In this document: positions 1 through 11,107 of the stretch, in pieces
Layout: each line of letters opens with the position of its first letter
Position numbering within the stretch: the stretch's first letter is position 1
Assembly (NCBI GenBank): GCA_014526335.1
Contig: JACTAT010000045.1
Coordinates: 785,850-849,849, forward strand
DNA length: 64,000 nt
Direction of reading: 5' to 3'
Source: Chrysaora quinquecirrha
Lineage: Eukaryota; Cnidaria; Scyphozoa; Semaeostomeae; Pelagiidae
Notes under the pieces: generated by a model
Seen by the model: the letters and a program-made list of their open reading frames with translations, nothing else
Database searches by the model: none
What the model was told of the DNA's origin: nothing
Program-made: the position numbers and the translations under genes

Positions 1-51
1 TAGTTGGTCAGCATCCAAGCCAATCCGAATATGAAGACAAGCGTCATCTAG

Positions 52-1608
52 TCGAGAAAAGAATCTGAAACAAAACTTATGGACTTATCAGATTCAATCG
101 AAGATGTCATTGCTGCCAAGGAAAGGGAAAATAAATTTGCTGTTGACGAGGTTTTCACTGGGGCACAAGGCAGACCAAAAAAGAATATTCAAATTGACCA
201 ACTCGAATCCATGTTAGTACTTGGATATTCATTGGTTTCAATTGCAAAGATTTTCGGTAAGTTTCGGCATGTTTCTGCCTTGTATCTTAATGACACGGGT
301 TGCTTTTGTGCTTGGATTCCATATAACTAATATCATAGTTCTTTTCAGCAATGAAATACCGTAAAATATTAAGACCACTTGTAGCTCCTCATCCTGATAT
401 AACATAGTTAGTGGATTTGTAACAAGTTCCAATTTCTCTACTTCTCTCCACATAGGGGTAAGTGTGGCAACAATAAAAAGGAGAAAAGACTATTTTGGTT
501 TATTATCCGAAAGAGAAAAAACAGACATCACCGATGATGAACTGGATAGACATGTAGACCTTGCAGTATGTCGACAGCCTCTTTGTGGTATCACAATGAT
601 TCAAGCTGAATTGCCAAGCAAAGGATTATGGGTATCGCGTAACAGAGTTCGGGAATCAATGATGCGACTAGATGAGGTCTTGGTTACCGCTAACATCAGA
701 GCTGGTATTCATCGCCGATTTACAAGGTTGCCGCACCAAAATCCTTATGGCACCTGGACAGCAATTTAAAACTAACTAAGTATGAAAATTTATACCTGTT
801 CACATTATATCACATGTTAATATAATTTTATATCACAACAATAACATACCATGTTAATTATAAACCATGACAAGCCCGCATGGCATTGTAAACTGGGTTT
901 GTTAGTAGTGTTCTTTTCATCTATTTAGGAAATTTTGAATTGTCATACATAGAGCCATTGATGGCTTCTCAAGAAAGATTTTGTATCTTCAAGCAGCAGA
1001 TAACAAGCTGGCATCAACAGTGGAAAAATGCTTCCTGTCAGCTGTGCGTGAATATGGATGGCCAACAAGAATCAGAACAGACAAAGGTGGAGAAAATGCA
1101 AAGGTTGGTGAATTAATTGCTAGAGGCAGGCCAACTGTCAACAATGCACATCTTGTTGGATCTTCTGTGCACAATCAGCGAATTGAGCGCCTTTGGGTTG
1201 ATGTCCGACACTGTGTTACCCAGCTATTCATAGACTTGCATGACGAACTAAACTCTTGCGGAGAATACGACAAAGATAACACCCTTGACATGCTTTGCGA
1301 GACAGTGTTTTATTCCAAGCATAAATAAGCGCCTGAGCACATTCACAGTGCAGTGGAATAACCACAACATAGCCACTGAGCATCAAAAGAACGCCAAACC
1401 AGCTATATGTTGAAGGTACATTGCTGAATGCCAGAAGTGAATTGCCAGAAACAAATGACATCTTAACCAGAGGAGATCCAGCTGATGTGGAGCAGATGTA
1501 TGGCGTTGCTGGTAGTGTCGCTCGATGGAATTGGAGGAGGATGATGAGATTGTCCCTGTATCTGCTATTGATCTTTCCCATGCACAGCTATTGCAAGCTT
1601 CACAAATA
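52..1608 (+). pseudogene. DDE integrase-core gene, copy A (broken, two introns)
   Basis: Remnant of a transposase/integrase-like gene of the animal 'integrase core domain' type (N-terminal helix-turn-helix, then a DDE catalytic core). Exon 1 (open from 52, ATG at 79, to 256) carries the HTH around GRPKKNIQIDQLESMLVLGY. A GTAAGT donor at 257 and an acceptor at 454-455 join in phase 1 to read IAKIFGVSVATIKRRKDYFG, so intron 1 is 257-455. Exon 2 runs to 779 and contains the first catalytic Asp in SLWHLDSN, but that stretch is in a different frame from the upstream part, so there is a frameshift near 716. Intron 2 is about 780-928 (phase 2). Exon 3 has a TGA just after its start, then the second Asp in RTDKGGEN and the Glu in NQRIERLW. 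A further frameshift lies near 1310, before WNNHNIATEHQ. Nothing here can encode a full enzyme. The family assignment rests on recognised motifs, not a search. Confidence 0.8.
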
Positions 1609-2990
1609 GTTTCTTCAAGCAGTGAACATGAGTTAGATTTAAACCTTAATCGTGAAACATATTTTAAATTGAAAAGGTATCTTCAACGTGTCTTTTAAGG
1701 CTGGTAATAATGTTTTTTCTACCGGGGAGGGGTATTTCATTGTTAAAAACACTAGAAGTGCTACCCAGGTTTTCCAAACCCATCCATGCCTATGATTAAG
1801 ATTTGTTACCCATATGGACCCATGTATAGAGAGAAAAAGAGATTTTATAGATATTTGTAGCAAAATCAAATTATGTCATGCAAGTTATGCTCAGCGCTTT
1901 CCTGAGACAACTCCAAAGAAGGCCAAAAGGTGTTTTTCCACTATTAACTAATATGAATAACACTAATTTGTGCCCCTTGAATAATTCCAAATTCCCTATT
2001 CAAGAGTCTGGGAAATTTTGTTGTATCCGACACTACAAGCACTAGGACAGTGAAACTTTTTACCTAGATTACGTTTTGGATGCTTAATACCATTTTAGCA
2101 TTGACAACTCAATCTCTTAAACTTTCAATCTTGTCAGCTTTTCATTTAAGAGGTCCATAATCAGATATTCACCAGCAGCCCATGTCATATCATATTTATA
2201 AATTATAATAACCCATGAACGAATAGAGATTGTTTACAAAGGCGAAACCCATACGCAGGGAAACTATTTATTACTTAATCTCCCTGGCCTCATGCATGGC
2301 TGGATCGTGTTATCATGCATGGCTTGATTGTGTTATCAGGCTGGAACAGTGGCTGAAAGGTTTCGGTTCGACTGTTACTTTTCCTCCATTTTTTGACCAG
2401 ACTGCCTTCATGATGGCGCTAGCCTGACAGATAGCGAGGGAGGAGGCAAGAGCTGAAGATTGGTCCTAGGTTGGTACAGTTCATTTCCTGCAATTTAGGC
2501 CCAACAACACGACGGGCCAATCTAACGAACCAGTGTTCGCAGTTGACAGAGAAGAGAATGCCACCATTGACAAAACAAAGCAAGCAATACTAGCTTGATT
2601 TAAATTATTTGAGCTCCAGTCAAGTTGTATTCACAGCTCATATATATTTTGTAATAGTTAAAACAAATTTGTGCAGTGTCATTCTATGACAGATGACAAA
2701 GAATCGTGCATGATCCAACCATCCAGCAAATTTATTGTTTCTAAAGCCTTTTGCTTAAGCTAAATGTAGTCAAGTACATGCTGATGTTCTATGAACAAAT
2801 TAATTGGTTGGCAGTTCAAGAGAAAAATGAAACATATCCTTCCTTTTCACTGGCATATGCCTGTTGTAGGTACAAAGTTGTGAAGACACGCAGACAATTA
2901 TACTTCCATTATTTCTATGATAAGTAACTTTCTAACCTTTTGCTGGTTCTTATGTCAAATCATTTACCTTTCCATTTTCAACTGCAATAG
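1609..2990. other. No gene seen; intergenic or decayed repeat
   Basis: AT-rich sequence without a convincing coding pattern. A motif near 2043 (AGGACAGTGAAACTTTTTAC) recurs in related form at about 61790 and, in reverse orientation, near 24953, so part of this stretch belongs to a dispersed repeat. Confidence 0.4.
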
Positions 2991-3146
2991 CTAAGCAAAT
3001 AGTGGTTGTGAAGGAGAAAGAATTGCCTTTGTGCATCAACACCAATCCCCATGCATACAAGAATTATGAGAAATACTTTAAATTTCTTAAAATGGGAGTT
3101 CATGAGAATTTCCCTAGACTTCTCAGACAAGACAACAGACATGCAT
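2991..3146 (+). CDS. Possible internal exon, unknown protein
   Basis: An open segment bounded by an acceptor-like TGCAATAG and a donor-like GCATGTAAG. It translates to a lysine-rich peptide containing YEKYFKFLKMGVHENF. The 'KYFKFLKMGV' wording resembles a short motif found in some actin-regulatory proteins (WASH/formin type), but this is only a resemblance. No flanking exons were identified. It could equally be chance. Confidence 0.25.
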
Positions 3147-3369
3147 GTAAGACCTGTTTTTAAAACATAAATCATCACATAACTGATGTTGCAGTTGTTA
3201 TTGGTTTCCAGTGATTTTATCATTTAACATTTGATGAAAATTGAAATATATTTTACCCTTTAAAAAGTACCCTTTTTCCTGGTTTCTCTGTCCTAGATTC
3301 GCAGAAAATTTCTCCCCTTTCTCAGAGATTTCCTAGACGCACATGGTTACACTTGGACCCCTAGAGCTG

Positions 3370-3549
3370 TGTAGTAGGACTAATATTCTTATTTATGTTA
3401 GTTTATTACTTCCGTTATGTATATAAATCTGTAAATAATCAATTCTAAATTAGTCAGCTTTTACTCTTCACACGAGTCGTTTCTCTCGCTCACTTTCTGG
3501 CTACTCAAAGTAACAGGGAAGTCATTGGGGCAGTTCAAACCCTGTTACA
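3370..3549 (+). repeat. 5' LTR (180 bp)
   Basis: TG...CA termini. It matches 4686-4865 along its whole length with few substitutions. It contains a TATATAAA-like stretch near 3418, a plausible core promoter. Confidence 0.88.
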
Positions 3550-4628
3550 GTTGGTGGAGAATCCTAACAAAAGATTCGGGGAAAAGAAAGCATCGTTTCA
3601 ACCTCTCAGCTGCTTTTTCGTTCATTCGACGATTCATTCCAAGATTCTTGATGGTAGTAGGCCTATCAACCCGGAAACCACGCCTTTTCAGATCATCAGT
3701 CGTCGAGCTCTCCTACTTAATCGAAATGTTCGATTTCGCTTGTTCGTATTGCAAAGCTAAAGGACACTTCAAGTCAACGTGTTTAAAGCGCCTTACGAAT
3801 GACTGCCCTCTTCATATTTGTCGTGATTTTAATCGATACGAAACATCTTCTTGCGATATCGACGGTTCCTGCGTTTACAGCCGCACCCACGCCTGTTCCA
3901 TCTGCGGGGAACCTGGTTGCAAAGCGTATTTCCACGTTCATTTTGATCAGAGATCTGGTTACAATTATTCGAAGTTGACAAAAAGAAATGCAGAAATTCT
4001 TGAGAAACTAATACCAGTTGTGAAAAGATTTCAAGAAACCCTTCAATCGTTCAAGAAGGATCAATCCTCACAGAACGAACGACTTCCTAGGCATCCTGAT
4101 GATTGCTCTGGGAATTTGCCAGCTCCTTGCGAGCACAGATGCAATGACGTATCACCAAATGACATTTCAAAATTAGTCACCCGGCACGAAACATTCGCCC
4201 TTCCTGTCATCTCTGCTAATCGAGAAATCCTGATGCCTATTGCAACATGTTTCCCTTTGTCGTCAGTATCACTGCATCATGCAAATGAAATAATTCAATG
4301 CTCTAAGAGTACAACATCCATTGTCCCTCTTGAGAATTTGAATATCGTTTTCAAGACTGCATCGTGTTCAAAACTGAAGTCTCTTGGCACAATTATCGTT
4401 CCTCTTCAGTTCTCCAACGACAAAACTGCTCGTTTCCAAATGGTTGTTTTACAAAATATATCGGAGGACATAATTTTTGGTTTTAACCATCTCCAGGAAA
4501 CTGCCGCAGAAATCAATCATTCGCAAGCTCAAATTCTTTTCAAGGACTTGTCTCTAAACTGTGTTCTCCAATGCAAGCGCCTTCCTTGTAACACTCGGAC
4601 TTTGACAACACTACTCGATGATACTTGA
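3525..4628 (+). CDS. Gag/protease-like ORF of the LTR element
   Basis: Open for 367 codons from inside the left LTR. The more natural start is the ATG at 3726, which gives about 300 residues. Right after that start is CSYCKAKGHFKSTC, an exact CX2CX4HX4C zinc knuckle typical of Gag nucleocapsid, followed by a wider Cys/His-rich segment (CSICGEPGCKAYFH). The middle is polar. The C-terminal third resembles a retropepsin fold: a strand region leading to SSVSLHHANEI and, about 85 residues later, DIIFGFNHLQETAAEINH, which has the pattern of the 'ILG...' flap-distal motif. The position where the catalytic Asp-Thr/Ser-Gly should be reads ATCFPLSS, so the active site is missing. There is no polymerase downstream. 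The protein is probably structural or RNA-binding; any protease activity is unlikely. Confidence 0.7.
   Translation: MGQFKPCYSWWRILTKDSGKRKHRFNLSAAFSFIRRFIPRFLMVVGLSTRKPRLFRSSVVELSYLIEMFDFACSYCKAKGHFKSTCLKRLTNDCPLHICRDFNRYETSSCDIDGSCVYSRTHACSICGEPGCKAYFHVHFDQRSGYNYSKLTKRNAEILEKLIPVVKRFQETLQSFKKDQSSQNERLPRHPDDCSGNLPAPCEHRCNDVSPNDISKLVTRHETFALPVISANREILMPIATCFPLSSVSLHHANEIIQCSKSTTSIVPLENLNIVFKTASCSKLKSLGTIIVPLQFSNDKTARFQMVVLQNISEDIIFGFNHLQETAAEINHSQAQILFKDLSLNCVLQCKRLPCNTRTLTTLLDDT
3552..3564 (+). promoter_or_regulatory. tRNA primer binding site
   Basis: TGGTGGAGAATCC starts 2 bp after the LTR. It begins with TGG, the complement of a tRNA 3' CCA end, and is the right distance for a retroelement minus-strand primer site. 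The tRNA species was not identified. Confidence 0.7.
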
Positions 4629-4670
4629 GGCACACTAAGTAGTCAAAAAAAGAAATCGTTTCTTTTTTTT

Positions 4671-4685
4671 GGAGAAAGAGTGGAC
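4671..4685 (+). promoter_or_regulatory. Polypurine tract
   Basis: GGAGAAAGAGTGGAC lies directly before the right LTR, in the position of the plus-strand primer of LTR elements. Confidence 0.6.
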
Positions 4686-4865
4686 TGTAGTAGGACTAAT
4701 ATTCTGATTTATGTTAATTTATTACTTCCGTTATGTATATAAATCTGTAAAAAATCAATTCTAAATTAGTCAGCTTTTACTCTTCACGCGAGTTGTTTCT
4801 CTCGCTGACTTTCTGGCTACTCAAAGTAGCAGGGAAGTCATTTGGGCAGTTCAAACCCTGTTACA
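4686..4865 (+). repeat. 3' LTR (180 bp)
   Basis: Direct repeat of 3370-3549 with the same TG...CA ends. It is followed by the GCTG target duplication. Confidence 0.88.
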
Positions 4866-4869
4866 GCTG

Positions 4870-5940
4870 CCCCACCGGGACTGGACCTAGCCTTGGCCCA
4901 GAAAAATGTTGTACAGTTCCCGCCAAATATTAGCCTCTCTTTACAAAAATGTTGTCCTTGCATCCTTAAGAGGCTAAGGAAAGAGCAGATCAGGGCAACA
5001 AGCAACAGCAAAAACAGAACTCTGTTGGGGCAAAGCAAGCAATGGTGGCTGGTTTGCAGAATTTGTAGTACTTGTACCCAAAAAAGTTTTTGTAGCGCAT
5101 GTAATGAAAGCAAGTTAAAAGTTGGAGTATCATGCTTCCTCTCTGCAAAAGTTACATTGAACTCCGTAAGATTGTTTATTTTTACTGTTGATAGAGTATG
5201 TATCTAGGTACCGTATACATAGTGTGGCACCTAAACGTGGCTGAAGGTTAAGTTAAGAACAGTGAAACATACAAACTCTTGTTATTATGTGTGAACTTGA
5301 CTCCTTTTTAGGAAATCTCTGACTCTAGAAAACACCCCTATTTTGAAAATCTCTGTCCTAGATTCCTATGAAATCTGGCACCCTTTCTCAGAGATTTTGG
5401 CAACGCACATGGTATATAAGTTCTTATGGAAGTGGACCCGCTGGGTATTGGAGATACAAAGGAAAGCAGAAGATGAAAACGACGGATAAATACACCAATC
5501 AACAAAAATCATTAGAGCTAATTTGTTGAACATCATCACATGAATATAAAATGGTGCATAGTCGTACGTGAGCATTAAAAATTCAATGAACAAGCAATAA
5601 TCTAACTAAACAAAAAGTCAAATAATGTAGCTGTAGCTAAACAGTTACAACAACACATTTATATTAAAATTCAATATAATAACAAATTGCTGAGTGTTCT
5701 TTTCAATCAAGGATTACATATCTAGTATGTCATTACATTGATTTCCGCCACTGAATGTGCATAATAGAGTTAAATAGTGTGCAGAAATACACACTTAAAA
5801 ATCTAACTCCGCAATCTCTGAACTGTAAATATATACAATAATTAACTAAGCAGCGATACAACAAGCCTAAATTTATAAAATCTCCTCCTATCAATGCGAA
5901 AGTCTAATCATCGTCATGGTCTATTGCAAGGACATTTGCT
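4870..5940. other. No gene seen; flanks of the LTR insertion
   Basis: No supportable coding region. A segment of about 55 bp at 5350-5412 (containing CCCTTTCTCAGAGATTTTGG and CGCACATGG) resembles 3290-3345 on the other side of the LTR element, so a short direct repeat brackets the insertion. Confidence 0.4.
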
Positions 5941-6285
5941 ATTGGCAACGAGGGGCAAATCACTGATTAAAGTCACGTACACTTTCATGATTAATTAAAA
6001 ATTAATCAACTTAATCACAAAATAATCAAGTTAATCACAAAATAATCAAAATTATCACAAATTAATCAAATAATCACAAACAAATCGAATAAATAAAAAG
6101 ATAACCAAATAAATCATAAAATAATCAAAATAAAATCACATACACTTTCAAGATTAATCATAGAGAAATCATATTAATCATGAAAAATCACATAAATCAC
6201 AAATTAATCACATTAATCACAAAAAAATAACCCCTGATTAAAAATCACGTACACTTTTTAGGGAGTGATTTGCCTCGATTGGCAA
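5941..6285. mobile_element. Short inverted-repeat element (hAT-like MITE)
   Basis: Body 5949-6277 begins CGAGGGGCAAATCACT and ends with the complement of CGAGGCAAATCACT, a terminal inverted repeat with one 2-bp gap. ATTGGCAA occurs immediately outside both ends (5941-5948 and 6278-6285), an 8-bp target duplication as made by hAT transposases. The interior is an AATCACAAATT-type simple repeat with no ORF. If the TIR is taken to start at the G, the duplication is 9 bp and a Mutator-like origin is possible. Confidence 0.75.
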
Positions 6286-6433
6286 CATGCATGTAAACTT
6301 ACTACACACCAATTTTTAAGGAAATACCTAGTACACGAGGATAACCTAGTACACAAGGATTACACAAGTCTGCTAACATTTACACACGAGTAAAGTGTAC
6401 TAATTTTACCCAAACAGTGAACTGAATACATAC

Positions 6434-8065
6434 AGTCTGCAAAGGTGGCATTTTAATATTGGTGCTTGCAAATTTGCCTCTTTCAAGCATGCAATGTAAA
6501 GGAGTGACTCCATTCCGGACTTTCTCATCTCCCGACTTGACCACAACTCTGAAATAAGTAAGTTGTTTCAAATTGATATAGCAACCCTGGCATTTCTTAA
6601 CGTTAACTTCTACTGGAGGGTGACTTCTTTGGGGGTGGGGGCCATTCGGTACACTACGGTATCGTAATCTTCATCGAATATCTACTAGTCATGCTGCTGT
6701 TTTCTCATGATCCTGATAAAAGTTCTTCCTTCACTTTCAGCGCCACCCCAACGACAATAAAATATAACTGGCATACAGATTGTGAGCATTATCAAGAAAA
6801 TAGGATGTTACATTGACCTATAAAGTTGGAGTACTCACTTGAACTCTATATTTAATTGGCTGTCACTTTGGTGACTTAAGTAGAAAATAAAACCAGCTGT
6901 GGTTTTTCTCAAGGCACATATCCATATATGTCCTCCAGCACGCAACAGAGGAGACTTGATACCAGCTCTGTCAACATGTGGTAAATCCAATTTCTGCACT
7001 TCCCAAGTAAAACAATAAATCATGAATGTCTGCTCTACTTGAGGTACCTGCAAGCAAATAAGAATGAGGGAGGCATTAATTGTCTGATATGTCTGCCTAT
7101 CATGGATGGGAAGCAGAAGCACCTGCTTAGGTGTTGGAAGTTGCAGAAATACGGAAATAAGAAAATAGCTGCCTACCTGTGTGTTAGAGTACATTGATGC
7201 TTGCAAAAACATCACCTCCCTTGTGAATAGCATTGCATGGTTGGCAGCATTATTCCTACCATGCACCTCAAGTTCAGCTGCATTTCCCCAGAAACTGCAA
7301 TGAGGAACTGCACACCTTTTAACAACAGATGTGCATTAAAAGGTATGTAGCAACTTATTGCATCTATAATGATGAAATTTATTTGTGAATTTAATACATT
7401 GTTGACCTAAGTACTAATATCTTTAGCATCGGAAAAAATTTATGCCATTTTAAGGAGATTGAAGACACAGAATTGAATTTGGTCCAATTCACATTGGAAA
7501 ATGGAGAGTAAAGGACAAACGGAGCGTTTCAGGTCATCGTTATGAGAATATATAGAGCACTTTTAAATGCATGATTTGAAGACCGATAACATACTATAAA
7601 ACAATAATGTCACCGTTTAAAGAGGCCAAGAGGGTCTACAAAGTCTTAGTCGACCCCATCTACATTTAAACCCCTCCAGAAAAAATATTTTGGATTTGTG
7701 CCCCTGCACATTTTAAAGGCTTATCTACGTAAGTAGAAAGATAAACCAGTTGTTATACGACTTTGTTATATCATCAGCAAGGCATCCGAAGGGGCACTGG
7801 ATGGTTTGGCCAATGCATGAGATGGTCTGGTGAGAGTTTAATTCTCTTCTTCTCAGGTGACGACCACAGAAGTGACAACCGACGATTGCAAGAGGACACT
7901 GGTTGTAGTGGTTGTCTACGTTTCTCCTGGGGAATGTCTCTCTGCATCCACTGTTGGTACAGTTGACGACAATCTCAGGGCACACTCGCGAATGTTTGAG
8001 GACCTGTCGGAAATGTCCGGTAAATACACAGTGCCTAAATCGGGCATCCAAATCGTCAATGACAG
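6434..8065 (-). pseudogene. TRAF zinc finger / MATH-like gene, 5'-truncated
   Basis: Four minus-strand exons splice in frame. Exon a, 8065-7762, carries TRAF-type zinc fingers (CPEIVVNCTNSGCRETFPRR, then CPLAIVGCHFCGRHL and CPFGC). Exon b, 7294-7177, reads FWGNAAELEVHGRNNAANHA. Exon c, 7047-6839, has FTWEVQKLDL...GIKSPLLRAGGHIWIC, the pattern of the start of a MATH/TRAF-C domain. Exon d, 6548-6434, reads VVVKSGDEKVRNGVTPLHCM. The junction phases (2, 0, 2) agree at all three introns, each with good GT/AG sites, which strongly supports a real gene. TRAF-like proteins are cytoplasmic adaptors in ubiquitin and receptor signalling. The 5' end stops at 8066, where the helicase-element sequence begins, so the N-terminus is lost here. 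No last exon with a stop was found. Confidence 0.65.
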
Positions 8066-8793
8066 TCTTTAAACGACTACACCCAGAGTGCTGTGAGTGG
8101 CTCAGGCGGCCTGCAACAGCTGCCTCAGAGCTGTACTCCACCTTTGAGGAAAATCTCGCTCTCTTGGAAAGCAGCAACACTTTTCTCAAGAGTAAACACA
8201 TTCAAGACCTAATATCATCTTTGGCACCAATCATCAACACCCTAACAAAGTTCCATTGCGACTGCAATGGAAATGTCAATAAAAAAGATGCTAAGAAATT
8301 AGTTTCAAATATCATTAATCTAAAGTCGAACGACATGAGAATAACAAACGATGCTATAGAGGTTGGAAGGGCATTGTACTCTATAGGTATACATATGCTT
8401 GTTGCCCACAGCCTTCTCAAGCCTGGCTGTTATGCAGATGCCATGTCATTTGCGCCACGACAAGACCCACTCTTCATAAAGACAAAGACCTTAAAGACCT
8501 GTTGCCTCTCTTATTCGTTGAAAAGTCAACAAACGAGACATCTGATGAGGACGAAGTGGATACTGCTAAGCTCCTATCCATGCTGGAATCGGATGACTAG
8601 GATGGCACAGAGAAAAACGAATTACAGAAGAAAAAAAGGGCACAAAGAAAAGGAAGATTACTACATCTGATGACGATACCCCTGTCAATGACTCCCAAAT
8701 TAAGAAGAAAAAAAGACAAAGAGGACGGACAGGAAGAAAAAAATGAAGACATCAGATTCACAACATGATAAGAAATTGGAGGACAAAACAATT
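8066..8793 (+). pseudogene. ORF X, copy 1 of 4 (5'-truncated)
   Basis: Unrecognised protein, first of four copies. Homology to the others starts at 8066, right after the TRAF exon. It reads HPECCEWLRRPATAASELYS, then SLAPIINTLTKFHCDC and a helical, hydrophilic region to about 8470. After DPLF the natural sequence appears to continue in another frame, as LHKDKDLKDLLPLLFVEKST followed by an acidic tail ending at TAG 8598; in the original frame the sequence is unlike protein. The following 200 bp are lysine-codon-rich. It sits just upstream of a helicase copy, as all X copies sit beside helicases, so it is probably the second gene of that element. Confidence 0.6.
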
Positions 8794-8904
8794 AAATAAC
8801 TAACATCACAATTATTACCATCTAATAATTCTCTTTCGATTAAACATTGACAATTCTATAACATATATTCTTACATTCATTTGCATCACATTCATATATT
8901 CTTA

Positions 8905-10045
8905 CATTCTGGCGTAAGTTCACTCTTGTGCTTGGCAAACCAGGCACAGGGAAAACATTTGCTATTCACAAATGCATTGACTATTTCTGTGAAAGAAACA
9001 TGTCTGTATGTGTGGGATTACCTACTGGAACCCTTCCCTGCACATACAAAGAGAGATTCGACGATAGAGTTGTGTGTGACACTGTTCACAGCATTTTCCA
9101 GTATAGGCAAGACTGCGAACAGGAAAACTCATTCAACTACATGTTGTCAACATTTGATGTCATATTTATTGACTAGATTTCCCAAATAAGTACGGACATA
9201 TTCCACCATATAATCACATCAATAGACAAACTTTCTGAACGACCTTTGCTTCTGCTTTCCAGTGACTTCGCACAGCAGCAAGCTATTGCAACTGTACATA
9301 GCGAAACACAGCAAGTTTTGAACATAACAAACTGTGCCCACTGCATGGAGCATGTACATGTCATCCGCTTAACACACCAACACCGTAAGCAGTGTCTAAA
9401 GTTATTCCATTTCCTCAATCACATTCGCTATTTCAAGCCAACACAGGAAATGATTGATTACCTTTTCAGCAGGAAAGTACTGTGTGAATTCGATTCCACG
9501 GATGCAACTGTATATGAAGCCTTATCTTCATATCCTGAAGCCACAGTCCTCACTGTGTCTAGAAGAGCAGCGAGATATGTCAATGACATTATCATCCAGA
9601 AATCTTTCCCACACAAACCACTACCAGTTATTGTTATGGATGATGGCACCCTCACCCCTATCCGCAAGGGCATGCGACTCATTCACACATACAATGTAAA
9701 TAAAAGTATAAGATTTGTAAACGGGCAGTTCGTGACTGTTGTCACAACAGAAAATAACACCATCATTGTCAAACAACCCCAGGGGCACCTTCTCTCTCTC
9801 TTTCCAATAACCCGTAAGCATGAGCACTAATATATCATCGCCTTCCCTTGTCTTGCAGGCTATGCCACAACCATTACTAAATTAGCGGGACAAACATTGC
9901 CTAGCATCATTGTTTGGCTAGATATGGCAACAACACCACAGGGAACTGCATATGTTGCATTTTCTAGAGCTAAATCATTGCATGACATCTTGCTCTTCAA
10001 TCGTATTTCCCCACATCAATTTCAACCATCAACAAAAGAAATATA
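8905..10045 (+). pseudogene. Pif1-like helicase, copy 1 (stop in Walker B)
   Basis: SF1B/Pif1-type ATP-dependent DNA helicase as carried by Helitron-like and related elements. Walker A is LGKPGTGKT (8927 onward). The Walker B region reads FID-stop-ISQ because GAG is TAG at 9174-9176; copy 2 has FIDEISQ. Later motifs are LLLSSDFAQQQ and a C-terminal YVAFSRAKSL. An intron of only 45 bp (9814-9858, GTAAGC ... TTGCAG) joins FPITR to YATTITKLAGQTL in frame. The 5' end is truncated: it joins abruptly to the tail of X copy 1 near 8905. It shares the TAG with copy 3, so the lesion predates the segmental duplication. Confidence 0.8.
9814..9858 (+). other. 45-bp intron in helicase copy 1
   Basis: Starts GTAAGCATGAG, has a CACTAAT branch-like sequence and a pyrimidine run, and ends TTGCAG. 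Removing it restores a continuous helicase motif. Equivalent introns lie at 15793-15837 (acceptor AG changed to TG) and 18120-18162. Confidence 0.75.
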
Positions 10046-10299
10046 ACTTACTCCCACAATAGAGAAATGAATGACTATCTCACTTCCACATACGCTTTCC
10101 TCATTCTGTGCTATCCAACATACATTTTACAGTCTACATATACTCGACAACATGAATTTACCAAACGCAACTTACATCTTCATCACTAAGTTCACTATTA
10201 ACAATAATGCTTTCCAGCTGAAAATAAGCACATAATCAGTTCTTCCGTTCTCGTTCCTTATCAATATTATAGCTTCCTTTCTAGAAGAGCAGACAATTA

Positions 10300-11107
10300 T
10301 ATGCAAAGCAAAGGGAGTGAGCTACTTTGCTCACTTCCATAAGAATTACTTAACACAATATGGCCACATGAAAATGGTTGACACTGAGACAGTCTTTAAA
10401 CGACTACACCCAGAGTGCTGTGAGTGGCTCAGGCGGCATGCGACAGCTGCCTCAGAGCTGTACTCCACCCTTGAGGAAAATCTCGCTGTCTTGGAATGCA
10501 GCAACACTTTTCTCAAGAGTAAACACATTCAAGACCTAATATCATCTTTGGCACCAATCATCAACACCCTAACAAAGTTACATTGCAGTCAATAAAAAAG
10601 ATGCTAAGAAATTAGTTTCAAATATCATTAATCTAAAGTCGAATGACATGAGAATAATAAACGATGCTATAGAGGTTGGAGGGGCATTGTACTCAATAGG
10701 TATACATATGCTTGTAGCCCACAGCCTTCTCAAGCCTGGCCGTTATGCAGATGCCATGGCATTTGCGCCACGACCAGACCCACTCTTCATAAAGACAAAG
10801 ACCTTAAAGACCTGTTGCCTCTCTTATTCGTTGAAAAGTCAACAAACGAGACATCTGATGAGGACGAGGAGGATACTGCTAAGCTCCTATCCATGCTGGA
10901 ATCGAATGACTAGGATGGCACAGAGGCAAACGAATTACAGAAGAAAAAAAAAGGCATAAAGAAAAGGAAGATTACTACATCTGATGATGATGCCCCTGTC
11001 AATGACTCCCAAATTAAGAAGAAAAAAGAAAAAGAGGACGGACAGGAAGAAAAAAATGAAGACATCAGATTCACAACATGATAAGGAATTGGAGGACAAA
11101 ACAATTA
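10300..11107 (+). pseudogene. ORF X, copy 2 of 4
   Basis: Includes more 5' sequence than copy 1: SYFAHFHKNYLTQYGHMK leads into the conserved HPECCEWLRR block. A deletion of about 14 bp at 10580-10590 (after LTKLHC) shifts the frame and creates an early stop; copy 4 shares it. The downstream half (10648-10915) and the acidic tail in the alternative frame are retained. It is followed by the same tail as the other copies. Unrecognised function. Confidence 0.6.

Larger units (their letters stand above)
3366..4869 (+). mobile_element. Compact non-autonomous LTR retrotransposon
   Basis: Two near-identical 180-bp LTRs (3370-3549 and 4686-4865), both starting TGTAGTAGGAC and ending CTGTTACA, flank a 1.1-kb interior. 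A 4-bp GCTG occurs directly outside both ends (3366-3369 and 4866-4869), consistent with a target duplication. The interior has a primer site 2 bp after the left LTR, one ORF and a purine-rich tract before the right LTR. There is no reverse transcriptase, RNase H or integrase, so movement would need enzymes from another element. The LTRs differ at only a handful of positions (for example ACACGAGTCG versus ACGCGAGTTG), which implies a fairly recent insertion. Confidence 0.88.

Noticed and set aside
3551..3760. Second ORF starting in the primer-site region of the LTR element
   Set aside because: Out of frame with the zinc-knuckle ORF, short, and without recognisable motifs.
6434..6548. Ankyrin repeat suggested by NGVTPLHCML
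   Set aside because: Only half a repeat. The segment splices in frame onto the MATH-like exon, so it is more likely part of that gene's C-terminal region than an ankyrin array.
7763..8072. Plus-strand ORFs over the TRAF zinc-finger exon
   Set aside because: Complementary-strand shadows of the Cys-rich minus-strand exon.
8202..8420. Minus-strand ORFs over ORF X copies (also 10346-10528, 16511-16729, 18653-18835)
   Set aside because: Antisense to the X frame; they recur only because X is repeated.
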